Assembly (NCBI GenBank): GCA_007748055.1
Contig: CP036279.1
Coordinates: forward strand, 2,790,001-2,854,000
Direction of reading: 5' to 3'
Length of the DNA stretch: 64,000 nt
DNA from: Kolteria novifilia
Lineage (GTDB): Bacteria; Planctomycetota; Planctomycetia; Kolteriales; Kolteriaceae
The first letter of the stretch is position 1; each line of letters begins with the position of its first letter. The translations under genes and the position numbers were made by a program. The notes under the pieces are model-generated. The model did no database searches, was not told where the DNA came from, and worked only from the letters and a program-made list of their open reading frames with translations. Below, piece after piece: positions 1 through 8,714 of this stretch.

Positions 1-53
1 GCGCAGAATGGGAACAGGGCTCCCATCGCCACGAGGGCGAGCAAGATTCTCAT
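1..53 (-). CDS. 5' end of a gene running out of the window; exported protein
   Basis: Only the first 17 codons are present. They read from an ATG at 53-51 and encode a short basic start followed by a hydrophobic stretch (MRILLALVAMGALFPFC), which looks like a signal peptide and possibly a lipoprotein signal because a Cys follows the hydrophobic core. An AGAGG ribosome-binding site sits 5 bases upstream of the start. The function cannot be judged from this fragment. Confidence 0.6.
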   Translation of the reverse strand, partial: MRILLALVAMGALFPFC

Positions 54-402
54 GATACCTCTTTCCTCGGTTCGGTAGCCCTGTCCGGCCCGCGTCCGGT
101 CTCAAGGCGCACCCGTCGATCCCCAATTCCTCCATGGCCGCTCCACGGTACCAGGAAGGACGCTTAGGTGCCAGCAGGGGAGAGAAGTGGGGACTGGAAA
201 CCGTGTCGGTCGGCGTCGGAGGGGGCAAGACTCGGGGCTGACCAACGTGAGACCGTACGAAGACTCGGGCGTGATTCGAATCAATGACAAGCGACCACGT
301 TCCCTGTCTCGCGACTTACCCTAACCTCCCAGGCTCGGGAATGCCGATCAGGAGAGATGGGATAGACTGCGCCGAGTGAGGGCGGGGATGGAGATTCGTG
401 CG
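54..402. other. Intergenic region, no gene seen
   Basis: About 350 bases between the divergently read partial gene on the left and the DUF2490 gene on the right. It should carry the promoters of both. Small open frames here have no recognisable protein or ribosome-binding site. Confidence 0.5.
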
Positions 403-1164
403 ATGCGACGGTGGGGCGGACCGCTGGGGATCTTGGCGATCGTGCTCCTCGGCCAATCAATGGCGAAGGCCCAAGCCGTTAGCGATACCGGGACCTGGTT
501 GGCCGCGTTTGGCAATGGCAACCTCGCGCCCAAACTCGACGATCGTCTGAAGTGGTGGTTCGATGGGCAGCTACGCTTCTTCGAGGAGACCGAAGGCTTT
601 GGCCAAAGCGTGGTGCGCCCAGGGGTCGGCTACGCCCTCAAGGAGAACGTCATCATCTGGGCGGGGTACGGTTGGTTCGTCAACGCGCGTCCCGGCTCTC
701 CGGACATCAGCGAAGATCGCGTCTGGGAGCAAGTGACCTGGTCGAAGCCCTTCGACATCAAGCCGCTGGGCTTGCGATCGCGGCTCGAACAGCGGTTTCT
801 CCAGAACGGCGACGACGTCGGCGGGCGCTTCCGGCAACTCGCCTCCTGGCGGCAGCCGATCGCCCGCTCGAAGAGATTTTCGTTTGTCCTGTCGGACGAG
901 ATCTTCGTTCATCTCAACGACACCGATTGGGGGAGCGACGCAGGGTTCGACCAGAATCGTTGCTTTGTCGGGATCGGCCTCAAGCACAGACCCGAGAGCC
1001 GCTGGACGATGGACATCGGGTACCTCAATCAGCACATCAACCGCCCGCGGCGCGGCAATCTCACCAACCACTTGCTCTCCGTCAACTTCGCCTACGGCCC
1101 GAAAGTTTCCCAACGCGTCCCCAGTCAGGTCGACGACCTCCTCTCCGTCGGCGAAGAGAACTAG
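403..1164 (+). CDS. DUF2490 family outer-membrane-like protein
   Basis: About 253 aa with a signal peptide ending near AKAQA. The mature part has the DUF2490 pattern: a start of the type DTGTWLAAFGNG, then alternating amphipathic strands rich in Trp, Tyr and Arg, including WWFDGQLRFFEET and RSRLEQRFLQ, and a C-terminal strand NHLLSVNFAYG typical of beta-barrels. The family is uncharacterised and is presumed to form an outer-membrane barrel. I chose the ATG at 403 because GGAG lies 9 bases upstream; ATG 388 and GTG 376 are in-frame alternatives. It stands alone; the hairpin repeat after the stop may act as its transcript end. Confidence 0.75.
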   Translation: MRRWGGPLGILAIVLLGQSMAKAQAVSDTGTWLAAFGNGNLAPKLDDRLKWWFDGQLRFFEETEGFGQSVVRPGVGYALKENVIIWAGYGWFVNARPGSPDISEDRVWEQVTWSKPFDIKPLGLRSRLEQRFLQNGDDVGGRFRQLASWRQPIARSKRFSFVLSDEIFVHLNDTDWGSDAGFDQNRCFVGIGLKHRPESRWTMDIGYLNQHINRPRRGNLTNHLLSVNFAYGPKVSQRVPSQVDDLLSVGEEN

Positions 1165-1181
1165 TGCTTGCTGGGTGACTC

Positions 1182-1214
1182 TTGGGTACCGTGCTCACGC
1201 TTGCGTGGGCATGC
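1182..1214. repeat. REP-like hairpin, family 1 (GCCCACGC/GCGTGGGC)
   Basis: A short palindrome with arms GCTCACGC and GCGTGGGC around a 2-base loop, preceded by CTTGGGTACC. Related copies lie at 38994, 47001 and 54145, and a longer hairpin of similar core at 49111. This copy is 17 bases after the DUF2490 stop, so it could form a 3' transcript hairpin. Confidence 0.6.
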
Positions 1215-1222
1215 AAAGAGAC

Positions 1223-1618
1223 TCACGCCTCGTCGGTGATCGCGGCACCTCGCTCGGCGACGAGTTTGTTGATCGTCTCGTCGGCGGGCCTGATCTCGAA
1301 CGGTCCCATCTTGGCGCCAGGGTGTTTCGACATCAGGGCGATCGCGTGGTTCATGTCGCGAGCTTCCAGCAGCAAGATGCCGCCGAGCGTCTCCTTGGTC
1401 TCGGCGAAGGGGCCATCGGTGACGACGACTTCGCCGTTTTCGGGCTTGAGCGTGACCGCGTTGCGAGCGGAGTCGAGCGCCTCGCCGCCCAGAAAGTGCC
1501 CCCCTCGGCGGAGGACATCGTCGTAGTCGAGGCACTCCTCCATGATCTTCGACACTTCCTCTTCGGAAAGGGTCACGAACTTGCTCTCGTCGATATAGCC
1601 TAGACAGACGTACTTCAT
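1223..1618 (-). CDS. YCII-domain protein (YciI-like)
   Basis: 131 aa from the ATG at 1618, which has a GAGG site 7 bases upstream; a longer frame to 1681 has no better support. The protein starts [14 protein letters not shown] and contains the conserved Asp-Gly of YCII proteins in [16 protein letters not shown] and a later segment [18 protein letters not shown]. Such proteins are dimeric ferredoxin-like folds, often encoded near ECF sigma factors in Planctomycetota and Actinobacteria. No sigma gene is adjacent here. The chemical role is unknown for most members. Confidence 0.85.
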   Translation of the reverse strand: MKYVCLGYIDESKFVTLSEEEVSKIMEECLDYDDVLRRGGHFLGGEALDSARNAVTLKPENGEVVVTDGPFAETKETLGGILLLEARDMNHAIALMSKHPGAKMGPFEIRPADETINKLVAERGAAITDEA

Positions 1619-1789
1619 GACATGCCTCGCTCGATGAACGCAAAAGGGAATAGCTCGAACACGCTTGTTCCGAGCTTCCAAATGCTAGTCGAACGGGCGA
1701 AGGGGAAATCGACAGGCCGGGGTAGAACTTTCCGAAGAAGGCTCGCGAAGCACCCTTTGGGGGGGGGGGCTGGAATTCGTGTCCAATGC

Positions 1790-2032
1790 CTAGTCGGTCT
1801 GCGGTTGAACGGGTGTCAGGGACAACGCGATCGCAACCATCTCTTCTCTCGGCAGGTCCGAGAAGATGATGACAAAGGTGCCCTCGCGCCAACAAGTCAG
1901 GATGCGTAGCCCGTCGTCCGGTGCGGGGTCGGAGATCTCCATCGTCTGACCATCGACGTGTAGCTCTTCCCATTCAAGCTCCGCGTGCCGGCTCTCATCG
2001 CGCACACGCCGCTCAGAAGGGGTGGCGACGAC
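1790..2032 (-). pseudogene. C-terminal remnant of a gene broken by the intron/IS debris
   Basis: An open frame of about 80 codons ends normally at 1790 (…SLTPVQPQTD) but at its 5' side runs into a stop at 2033, just where sequence related to mobile elements begins. The track of readable protein includes LRILTCWREGTFVIIFSDLPREEM, quoted here only in part as FVIIFSDLPREEM. That style resembles the C-terminal part of anti-sigma or sorting-lipoprotein-like proteins, but I do not recognise the family. A GTG at 2005 could still start a 71-aa product. I infer that the upstream part was lost when the element inserted. Confidence 0.4.
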
Positions 2033-2109
2033 TCAACGGCTACGAGAAGATCATCCCCCTGCTCGAAGGAAAGACGTTCGTTGACGGAGACCTGCAGGAC
2101 GCCGCTTGA
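2013..2109 (+). pseudogene. Possible C-terminal scrap of an IS256-family transposase
   Basis: The plus frame reads GWRRLNGYEKIIPLLEGK and then TFVDGDLQDAA before a stop. The pattern WRxLNG…FVDG is similar to the C-terminus of several Mutator/IS256-type transposases. It is only about 30 residues and overlaps the broken minus-strand gene, so the call is weak. Confidence 0.3.
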
Positions 2110-2996
2110 ACTTCCTCAGAACACAACTGTTGACAATATCTCCCAACTGGATCGTGGAAGCCGACATCAAAGGCTTCTTTGACAACGTCGACCATGACTG
2201 GTTGGTGAAGTTCCTGGCTCATCGTATTGGCGACAAGCGAGTTCTTCGGTTGGTCAGACGAATGCTGCGAGCAGGAGTCATGGAAGATGGCTCCTTGCAG
2301 ATAGACGACCAGGGGACGCCACAAGGAGGTGTCGCGTCCCCGTTGTTAGCGAACGTGTATCTGCACTACGCTTTGGATCTTTGGTTTGAACGTCGCTTTC
2401 GAGCAGCGTGCCGAGGTCACGCCAAGCTCATCCGCTACGCGGATGACTTCGTCGTGTGCTTTCAGCGGGAGTCAGACGCGAGGCGGTTCATGAACGAACT
2501 CCCTGATCGGCTGGCTCAGTTCGGGCTCGAAATCGAACCGACAAAGACGAAGCTCCTTGCGTTCGGCCCGCAGGCGTCTTCTCATGCCAAGCACATGGGG
2601 CGACGAAAACCCGAGACCTTCGATTTTCTCGGATTCACGCACTATTGCAGCCGCAGTCGGAATGGGAGAAGGTTCCGTATGAAGCGTGTCACATCGCGAA
2701 AGAAGTTCCGTCAGAAACTGGCTGCCTTCAAGGAGTGGCTCAAGTCCATTCGCTCGCGAATGCCTACCCGCTACGTTTGGGAGCTAGCGTGCGCCAAACT
2801 GCGGGGGCATTACGCTTACTACGGCGTGACGGACAACCATCCCGGGATCGCTCGGTTCGCCTACGCGGTCCGACGTCTACTCCAGAAATGGCTACGGCGT
2901 CGCGGGGATAAACGTCGCATGAACTGGGAAAAGTTCCATCTGATGGAACGGCGTTTCCCGTTGCCTTCGCCTCGTATCACGGTCTCGCTGTTCTGA
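2106..2996 (+). pseudogene. ltrA: 5'-truncated group II intron reverse transcriptase/maturase
   Basis: About 296 codons of an RT that is normally 420 aa or more. The frame enters just before RT motif 3, EADIKGFFDNVDHDW, so the N-terminal RT-0 to RT-2 blocks are missing. Downstream are TPQGGVASPLLANVY (motif 4), the catalytic IRYADDFVV box with YADD (motif 5), FLGFTHY (motif 7) and a basic maturase/X domain including a YYGVTDN segment typical of intron-encoded proteins. The catalytic Asp residues are present but the lost N-terminus should make it inactive. The intron domain V lies 30 bases after the stop, so this is the 3' end of a group II intron whose 5' RNA domains are gone. Confidence 0.85.
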
Positions 2997-3026
2997 TGGA
3001 CCATCACCGGGGTCAAACCATATGAG

Positions 3027-3059
3027 GAGCCGTGTGCGTTAATAGCGCAAGCACGGTTC
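3027..3059 (+). ncRNA. Group II intron domain V
   Basis: A 33-base element beginning GAGCCGTGTGCG and ending GCACGGTTC. The outer stem GAGCCGTGTGC / GCACGGTTC and the AGC catalytic triad near its base match group II intron domain V, which forms the ribozyme active site. It follows the RT remnant at the expected distance. The terminal loop is not a clear GNRA tetraloop. The exact intron 3' end (domain VI) is not obvious. Confidence 0.75.
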
Positions 3060-3478
3060 TGGGAGGGGCGGCTGACAACTCAGGTATGGTCGAGATCTTG
3101 TGGCACCGTCGGGAAACCAGACGGCAAACGGAGAACACAAACATCGACCTACAGCTTGAGGAGGAAGCCGTCTACTCGACCAATATCTCGGCCTCAAAAG
3201 TCCATTCCCACAGCCCGGATCGAGAATACGAGTCGTTTCGCGTTCGGTGGCCCCGGTAGCTCGCCGACTGGGGCCATCCACGATGAACCGGCAGTGCACG
3301 ACTGACCGGGGCTCTCCGTTTCGTCTCCTCTCCGCCGATCCTTTGGCTCGACTGGGACAGTTTCCCTAGGATAAATTGTTTGCGGCGGCATTGGTTCGCG
3401 AAGCGTGCGCGCGTCTCCTTGAGGAACCGCGTGACGTCATGGAAGAGAATTGGCTTTGAGGTGTTGGAGTAGACGTCC
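3060..3478. other. Intron 3' tail and intergenic region before lysC
   Basis: The first 50-60 bases should hold domain VI and the intron-exon junction. The rest has no convincing coding frame. The region must include the aspartate kinase promoter, which I could not place. Confidence 0.4.
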
Positions 3479-5284
3479 GTGGGTCTAGTCGTTCAGAAGT
3501 TCGGGGGCACCAGTGTCGCCACCACCGAGAAGATTCTCGCGGCCGCCAAGCGGGCCATTCACGCCAAGCAAGAGGGCCACGACGTCGCCGTGGTGGTGAG
3601 CGCTCGCGGCAAGACGACCGACGAACTCATCGGCCTGGCGCGGGAGATTCATCCCGATCCGCCCGCCCGCGAACTCGACATGCTCATGGCCAGCGGCGAG
3701 CAGGTCTCGATCGCTCTCTTGGCGATGGCGATTCATTCGCTCGGCCACGGAGCGACCAGCCTCACCGGCGTCCAGATGGGCATCCGCACCGACAGCATTC
3801 ATGGCAAAGCCCGCATTCGCGAGATCTCGACCGAACGCATCCGTCAGATCTTCGCCGACGGCAACATCGCCATTATCGCCGGCTTCCAGGGAGCCGACGA
3901 ACACGAAAACATCATGACCCTCGGTCGGGGCGGCTCCGACACCACCGGCGTCGCGATCGCCGCGGTGCTCGAGGCCGATGTCTGCGAAATCTACACCGAC
4001 GTCGACGGCATCTTCACCACCGACCCCAGACAAGTTCCCACCGCCCGCAAGCTCGAACAGATCAGCTACGACGAGATGCTCGAACTCGCCAGCGCCGGCG
4101 CGGGGGTGATGCACTCGCGCTCGATCGAGTTCGCCAAGAAGTACGGCGTCATTATCCACGTGCGCAACTCCGGCACCGACGACCCCGGAACGATCATCCG
4201 CCCCGAGGACCCCGTGCTCGAACACGTTGTCGTCCGCGGCTGCGCCCTCGCGAAGGCGGAGAGTCGGGTCACCCTCTACGGCGTCCCCGATGAGCCGGGC
4301 ATCGTCCACCGGATCTTCTCGAAGATCGCCGAGGCACACGTCATTGTCGACATGATCGTGCAGAACGCCGCGCGCGATGGACGGACCGAAGTCTCGTTCA
4401 CCGTCAGCGAGGGGGATCTGACGCGGACTCTCGAACTGATGCGCGAGGTGGCCGACGCGATCGGCGCCAGTCACGTCGACTCGAGTAGCGACATCGCCAA
4501 GGTCTCGATCGTGGGTCTTGGCATGCGGACACACACCGGCGTCGCCGAGCGGGCCTTCTCGGTCTTGGCGGAGCAGGGGATCAACATCCTGGCGATCTCG
4601 ACCAGCGACATTAAGATCTCGATGCTTGTCGAGCAAGAACGCGCGGTCGCCGCCCTCGCGGCGCTGCACGAGGAGTTCCGGCTTCACGAACCGCTGCCCG
4701 AGGTGACCAAGGACATCCGCTACCAGCTCAAGAACAAGGCTCTCCAGCCGACCAGTTCCACCGCCGACCGGATTAAGTCCATTGTCGAGAACCTTCCCTC
4801 GATGGAGGACATTCTGGTCAGCGGCGTCGACGTCGACGAGCGGCAGGGGCGCGTCACGCTCTATGGCGTTCCCGATCAGCCGGGCGTCGCGGGGAGGATC
4901 TTTTCCTCGATCGCCGAAGCGGGGATCGCGGTCGACATGATCGTGCAGAACGTCGGCAGCGACGAGGCGACCCACCTCACCTTCACCACCCTCCGAGGCG
5001 ATCTCGAGCCCGCGGCCGCCAAGGCTCAAGCGGCTCTCGGCGAGGCGAACGGCCAAGTCGTCTGCGACAGCACGATGGCAAAAATCGCCGTCCGCGGTGT
5101 CGGGATGCGCAGCCACGTCGGCGTGGCGCTTCGTATCTTCCGCGCCCTTTCGTCGGCCGGGGTGAACATCAACCTCATCAACACGAGCGAACTTCACATT
5201 ACCGTCGTCGTCGACCAAGCCGACGCCTCCAACGCCCGCCGGGCGCTCAGCGAAGCCTTCGGACTGGAGTTGGCGGAGAGCTGA
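3479..5284 (+). CDS. lysC: Aspartate kinase with four ACT domains
   Basis: 601 aa, longer than the usual 400-460. It phosphorylates L-aspartate as the first step to lysine, threonine and methionine. The kinase domain (about 1-235) has KFGGTSV at the N-terminus and TLGRGGSDTTGVAIA. The regulatory part is duplicated: ACT pairs begin near residues 260 and 339 and again near 454 and 532, with matching openings (RVTLYGVPDEPG and RVTLYGVPDQPG; VGLGMRTHTGVA and VRGVGMRSHVGVA). ACT domains bind amino acids for feedback control, so this enzyme may sense two effectors or have two copies of one sensor. Translation starts at GTG 3479 with GGAG about 10 bases upstream. Confidence 0.95.
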   Translation: MGLVVQKFGGTSVATTEKILAAAKRAIHAKQEGHDVAVVVSARGKTTDELIGLAREIHPDPPARELDMLMASGEQVSIALLAMAIHSLGHGATSLTGVQMGIRTDSIHGKARIREISTERIRQIFADGNIAIIAGFQGADEHENIMTLGRGGSDTTGVAIAAVLEADVCEIYTDVDGIFTTDPRQVPTARKLEQISYDEMLELASAGAGVMHSRSIEFAKKYGVIIHVRNSGTDDPGTIIRPEDPVLEHVVVRGCALAKAESRVTLYGVPDEPGIVHRIFSKIAEAHVIVDMIVQNAARDGRTEVSFTVSEGDLTRTLELMREVADAIGASHVDSSSDIAKVSIVGLGMRTHTGVAERAFSVLAEQGINILAISTSDIKISMLVEQERAVAALAALHEEFRLHEPLPEVTKDIRYQLKNKALQPTSSTADRIKSIVENLPSMEDILVSGVDVDERQGRVTLYGVPDQPGVAGRIFSSIAEAGIAVDMIVQNVGSDEATHLTFTTLRGDLEPAAAKAQAALGEANGQVVCDSTMAKIAVRGVGMRSHVGVALRIFRALSSAGVNINLINTSELHITVVVDQADASNARRALSEAFGLELAES

Positions 5285-5332
5285 TCGGCGCCGATCGGCG
5301 GCAACGAACGGACATTGAACAGGAGCGATCGA

Positions 5333-6808
5333 GTGACGTGTCGACTTGTTCCGGGGTTTTGTTTGAGGTCACTTTGCGCGGTCGCGATATTCGTTGCCCC
5401 GCTCGTTCTCCCTTCCTCCTCCGCCCAAGCCGACGATCGTCCCAATGTCGTTTGGATTGTCGCGGATGATCTGAGTCCGGAACTGGGATGCTACGGCTAC
5501 GAGGGAGTCGAGACGCCGAACATCGACCGCTTGGCGAACGAGGGCGTGCGCTACACGCGAGCCTTCGCGACCGCGCCGGTCTGCTCGTCCTCGCGCTCGG
5601 CCTTCATCACGGGCGTGTACCAGACCACGACCGGAACCCATCATCATCGCACGGCCGACAAGCCGGCGCTGCGCAGTCCGATCGAACCGCTGCCGGTCTT
5701 GATGAAGCGGGCGGGCTACTTCGTCTCCAACGGCAACTCGTCGATGAAGCGGGCCGGGAAGAGCGACTACAACTTCGCCTTCGAGGGCAAACTCTACGAC
5801 GGTCCCGATTGGTCCAAGAGGAAGAAGGGCCAGTCCTTCTTCGCCCAGGTGCAGATCCACGAGCCGCATCGCGGGTTCGTGCAGGCCGATCCGAGTCGGC
5901 GAGCGACGTCGATGGAGATCCCCTCGTACTACCCCGATCATCCAGTGATTCGGGCCGAATGGGCCAACTACCTCGCGTCGATCGAAGTTCTCGACCGTCA
6001 TGTGGGGGCGGTGCTCGAACGGCTCGAGCGAGAGGGCGTCGCCGACAACACGGTCGTCTTCTTCTTCGGCGATCACGGCCGGCCGCACTATCGCGACAAG
6101 CAGTGGCTCTACGACGGCGGGCTGCGGGTGCCGCTGATCATTCGTTGGCCTGGGCACCTCAAACCCGACTCGGAGAACACGCAACTCGTCACGCTTCTCG
6201 ATGTCACCGCGACGACACTCAGTCTGGCTGGAGTAGCTGTCCCTTCGTGGATGGATGGACGGGACATGTTCGCGAAAGACTTCAAGGGTCACCAGATGGT
6301 CTTTGGGGCCCGCGATCGTTGTGGGACGACGAACGATCGCATCCGTTCGGTGCGGACCGAGCGTTTCAAGTACATCCGCAACTTCCACCCCGAGTTGCCC
6401 TACTCGCAGCACAGCGGCTACAAGCAACTCTCCTACCCCGGCATGACGGTCGCTCAAGTGCTCGAGGAGCAGGGCAAACTCAAAGGACCGCCCGCTCTCT
6501 TCTGGAGCGAGCGGCGACCGGAGGAGGAACTCTACGATCTCCAGGCCGACCCCGACGAGGTCCTAAATCTCGCGGGCGATCCCGGCCAGGCCGAGACGCT
6601 GGCTCAATTGCGTGGCGCCCTCGATCAGTGGGTGCAGGAGAGCGACGACCAGGGGCGACTCCCCGAGCCCGACAACGAGGTCGTTCGCAAGATGCTCGAC
6701 GCGAGCAACAACTGGTACCGCCGTGCGATGAAGAAACGGGGCTTTCCGCCTCATCCCGATTCCGAGGCCTACCTCGATTGGTGGAAGACGCAGCTCAAGG
6801 TCGATTGA
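5333..6808 (+). CDS. Secreted Cys-type sulfatase
   Basis: 491 aa from GTG 5333, which has GGAG 7 bases upstream; the TTG at 5315 is an in-frame but poorer start. A signal peptide ends near SSSAQA. The alkaline-phosphatase-fold sulfatase domain starts RPNVVWIVADDLS (metal-binding Asp pair). The active-site sequence CSSSRSAFITG fits C-x-S/P-x-R, where the Cys is converted to formylglycine by a maturation enzyme. FFFGDHGRP supplies further metal ligands. Many such enzymes desulfate algal or host polysaccharides, which is common in Planctomycetota; the substrate is not predictable. It starts about 50 bases after lysC but is probably an independent gene. Confidence 0.92.
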   Translation: MTCRLVPGFCLRSLCAVAIFVAPLVLPSSSAQADDRPNVVWIVADDLSPELGCYGYEGVETPNIDRLANEGVRYTRAFATAPVCSSSRSAFITGVYQTTTGTHHHRTADKPALRSPIEPLPVLMKRAGYFVSNGNSSMKRAGKSDYNFAFEGKLYDGPDWSKRKKGQSFFAQVQIHEPHRGFVQADPSRRATSMEIPSYYPDHPVIRAEWANYLASIEVLDRHVGAVLERLEREGVADNTVVFFFGDHGRPHYRDKQWLYDGGLRVPLIIRWPGHLKPDSENTQLVTLLDVTATTLSLAGVAVPSWMDGRDMFAKDFKGHQMVFGARDRCGTTNDRIRSVRTERFKYIRNFHPELPYSQHSGYKQLSYPGMTVAQVLEEQGKLKGPPALFWSERRPEEELYDLQADPDEVLNLAGDPGQAETLAQLRGALDQWVQESDDQGRLPEPDNEVVRKMLDASNNWYRRAMKKRGFPPHPDSEAYLDWWKTQLKVD

Positions 6809-6829
6809 GCGACCGAGTCGTTCGCTTCA

Positions 6830-7318
6830 CTACAGCTCCGGGAGGATCGTCGAACGGTAGAACCCGGCGGCGATCCGGTAGGCGAGCATCGCGGGCGCGA
6901 GGAAGCTGACTTCGAACTCGGGGGCTCGTGGTCCTTTGATCAGCGTCGGCCAATCGTCGGCGGGTCCCCTGGTGATGAAGTAGAGCACGTCGCCGTTGTC
7001 GGTCACCGCCCAGGGAAGCAATCCGCCCGCCTCCGGAAAGAGCGGCAGCGGGTAATGCGAAGGGAACTTGCTACGCGAGACCTTGTCCGCTTCGATCACT
7101 TGGCGACCGACGTCCTGCAGGTTGTACTCCTCGTCGAAGGGGGAGAGGACGTGCAGGAAGTCGGCCCAGGTTGAAGCTCCGAAGCGGTCGACGAGCGTCT
7201 TGTAGCTACCCGGCAACGCGAGCCCGAGCGGCTGCTCCACCGATCGCCAATTCCCTTCAAAAGGGGGCGACCCGCCTCGCGGAATCTCCAACAATTTCGG
7301 CAAGTGCTCGTTGCTCAT
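6830..7318 (-). CDS. SMI1/KNR4 (SUKH) family protein
   Basis: 162 aa from ATG 7318 (MSNEHLPKLLE). The pattern with an early Glu-rich helix, LALPGSYKTLVDRFGAS and the later LLPWAVTDNGDVLYF matches the SUKH fold, in which the Pro-x-x-(Y/F) segment and the W-x-x-(T/D)-x-x-G-D strand are conserved. SUKH proteins are often immunity proteins in toxin systems, but single chromosomal copies without a toxin neighbour are frequent. None of the adjacent genes looks like a toxin. It is convergent with the sulfatase gene, 21 bases apart. Confidence 0.75.
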   Translation of the reverse strand: MSNEHLPKLLEIPRGGSPPFEGNWRSVEQPLGLALPGSYKTLVDRFGASTWADFLHVLSPFDEEYNLQDVGRQVIEADKVSRSKFPSHYPLPLFPEAGGLLPWAVTDNGDVLYFITRGPADDWPTLIKGPRAPEFEVSFLAPAMLAYRIAAGFYRSTILPEL

Positions 7319-7436
7319 CGGGACTGGGTTTCCGCCAAGGACTCGTTTCACCGCTGTCCATCTCATTCGAGACTAACAGAAGTGACCTCGCGGTTTCCAG
7401 GCCGGGAGCGAAGGTGCCACGGAGATGACGTCATCG

Positions 7437-8642
7437 TCACTTGAGCGGCATCCGTGGAGCGATGGCGGTGGGCATCTTGTCGAGCAGGTCGAGATCGTCC
7501 AGGTCGACCTTGAGGACCTCGACGCTCTGCTTGCCGCCGGCGAAGGCAACGAAGAGTTGGCCATCATGCTCCATCACATGAGGATAGTCGACATGGCGGC
7601 CGCCGTACAGGTAGCCCATCTTCGTGAAGACGAGTCCGTCTTCACTGACGGAGAGCGTCAGCGGATCACGACGACGAGGGTGCGTGTTCGACACCAGCAC
7701 GTAGCGTCCATCGCGGAGCCGTAGTCCGTGAAACTTCGAACGGGCATCGGGAAAGTCAGTCTTCACCGGCGTGCTCCAGGTTCGCCCATCATCAACCGAG
7801 AACGAGCGATAGAGATAGCCGCTCCGCCGATTGTCGCGAAAGAGGGCCGCGATGCTCTTCCCGTCGGGCAGGAGCCACCAGTAGGGTTCCTCCGCGGCGA
7901 GCTTGCTGCTCGTTTCCAAGACGGGGAATGATTTCCACTCCTGGAGCGAGCGGTCTCCGCCGACCAGCATCGACACGCCGACTCTCTTGTAGTCGCTCGG
8001 CCGCCTCGACATCATCCAGCGTCCCGAAGGGAGTTGCTTGGGCGGAAAGTTGTTGATCGCGTTGTCGCGAATGACGCCAAGGTCATCCCACCTCTCGTCG
8101 TCGGCATTCCACCGAAAGGCGTGTAGCGCCAGGCTCGGACCGAAGAAGCCGGCCGCTTCGTCCAACGAAGCGAGTGCCAGCAACTCGCCATCTCGTTGCC
8201 AGAAGCCGCGAGCGATCCAGCGAAACCCCTTGGGACTGCGCGTATTGAAGACCGCCGAGCCGGGACCGGAGTTCTTGGGATCGGGGGTGAGCTGCTTCGG
8301 AGACGTCCATTCGAGACCATCGGGACTTGTCGCGTACTTCACGACTTGGCCCGCGCGGTCCTCGACGCCAGGGCCGTCGCTCCACATGACCCAGTATCGT
8401 CTATCGTGGTGGGCGAGGTAGTTGTGCTGATTGACTCCCTTGGTCTTCTTGACGTCGCTGACGACCACGTGTCGGGAGGGGATCTTCGGCAGGGCCGTGA
8501 AGTCGATGCCGTGCGGGTGCTCGAACCAGTCGCCGGCGAGCATCTTCGGTGAGTCGGGATTATTTGCCGGGTGAGGATACTCCTCGCTCGTTTGCGCGAC
8601 GCAGATGGAAGCGAGGGTGATACTGACGAGGAGACTTCTCAT
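7437..8642 (-). CDS. Secreted sialidase-like (BNR repeat) protein
   Basis: 401 aa from ATG 8642, with GGAAGG upstream and a signal peptide MRSLLVSITLASICVAQ. Several Asp-box-like pieces are seen (SPDGLEWTSP, SVDDGRTWSTP, SEDGLVFTKMG), typical of six-bladed sialidase/exo-alpha-glycosidase propellers. The family hydrolyses or binds glycans; a true sialidase needs an Arg triad that I cannot confirm by eye. The gene follows the LacI-type regulator by 65 bases on the same strand, so the two are probably one operon responding to a sugar. Confidence 0.75.
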   Translation of the reverse strand: MRSLLVSITLASICVAQTSEEYPHPANNPDSPKMLAGDWFEHPHGIDFTALPKIPSRHVVVSDVKKTKGVNQHNYLAHHDRRYWVMWSDGPGVEDRAGQVVKYATSPDGLEWTSPKQLTPDPKNSGPGSAVFNTRSPKGFRWIARGFWQRDGELLALASLDEAAGFFGPSLALHAFRWNADDERWDDLGVIRDNAINNFPPKQLPSGRWMMSRRPSDYKRVGVSMLVGGDRSLQEWKSFPVLETSSKLAAEEPYWWLLPDGKSIAALFRDNRRSGYLYRSFSVDDGRTWSTPVKTDFPDARSKFHGLRLRDGRYVLVSNTHPRRRDPLTLSVSEDGLVFTKMGYLYGGRHVDYPHVMEHDGQLFVAFAGGKQSVEVLKVDLDDLDLLDKMPTAIAPRMPLK

Positions 8643-8714
8643 GGGATAGCCCTTCCGGAACTGGGGAGAAGTTGCCATGGTCGTGTTCTCATGGCTTGTG
8701 AACCAACGATCGAC

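Noticed and set aside
3485-5218. 577-aa frame on the minus strand
   Set aside because: It is the mirror of lysC, rich in Asp/Arg/Gly from codon bias, with no motif.
6830-7318. SMI1/KNR4 protein as immunity gene of a toxin system
   Set aside because: No toxin-like gene is adjacent; both neighbours are a sulfatase and a sialidase-like gene.
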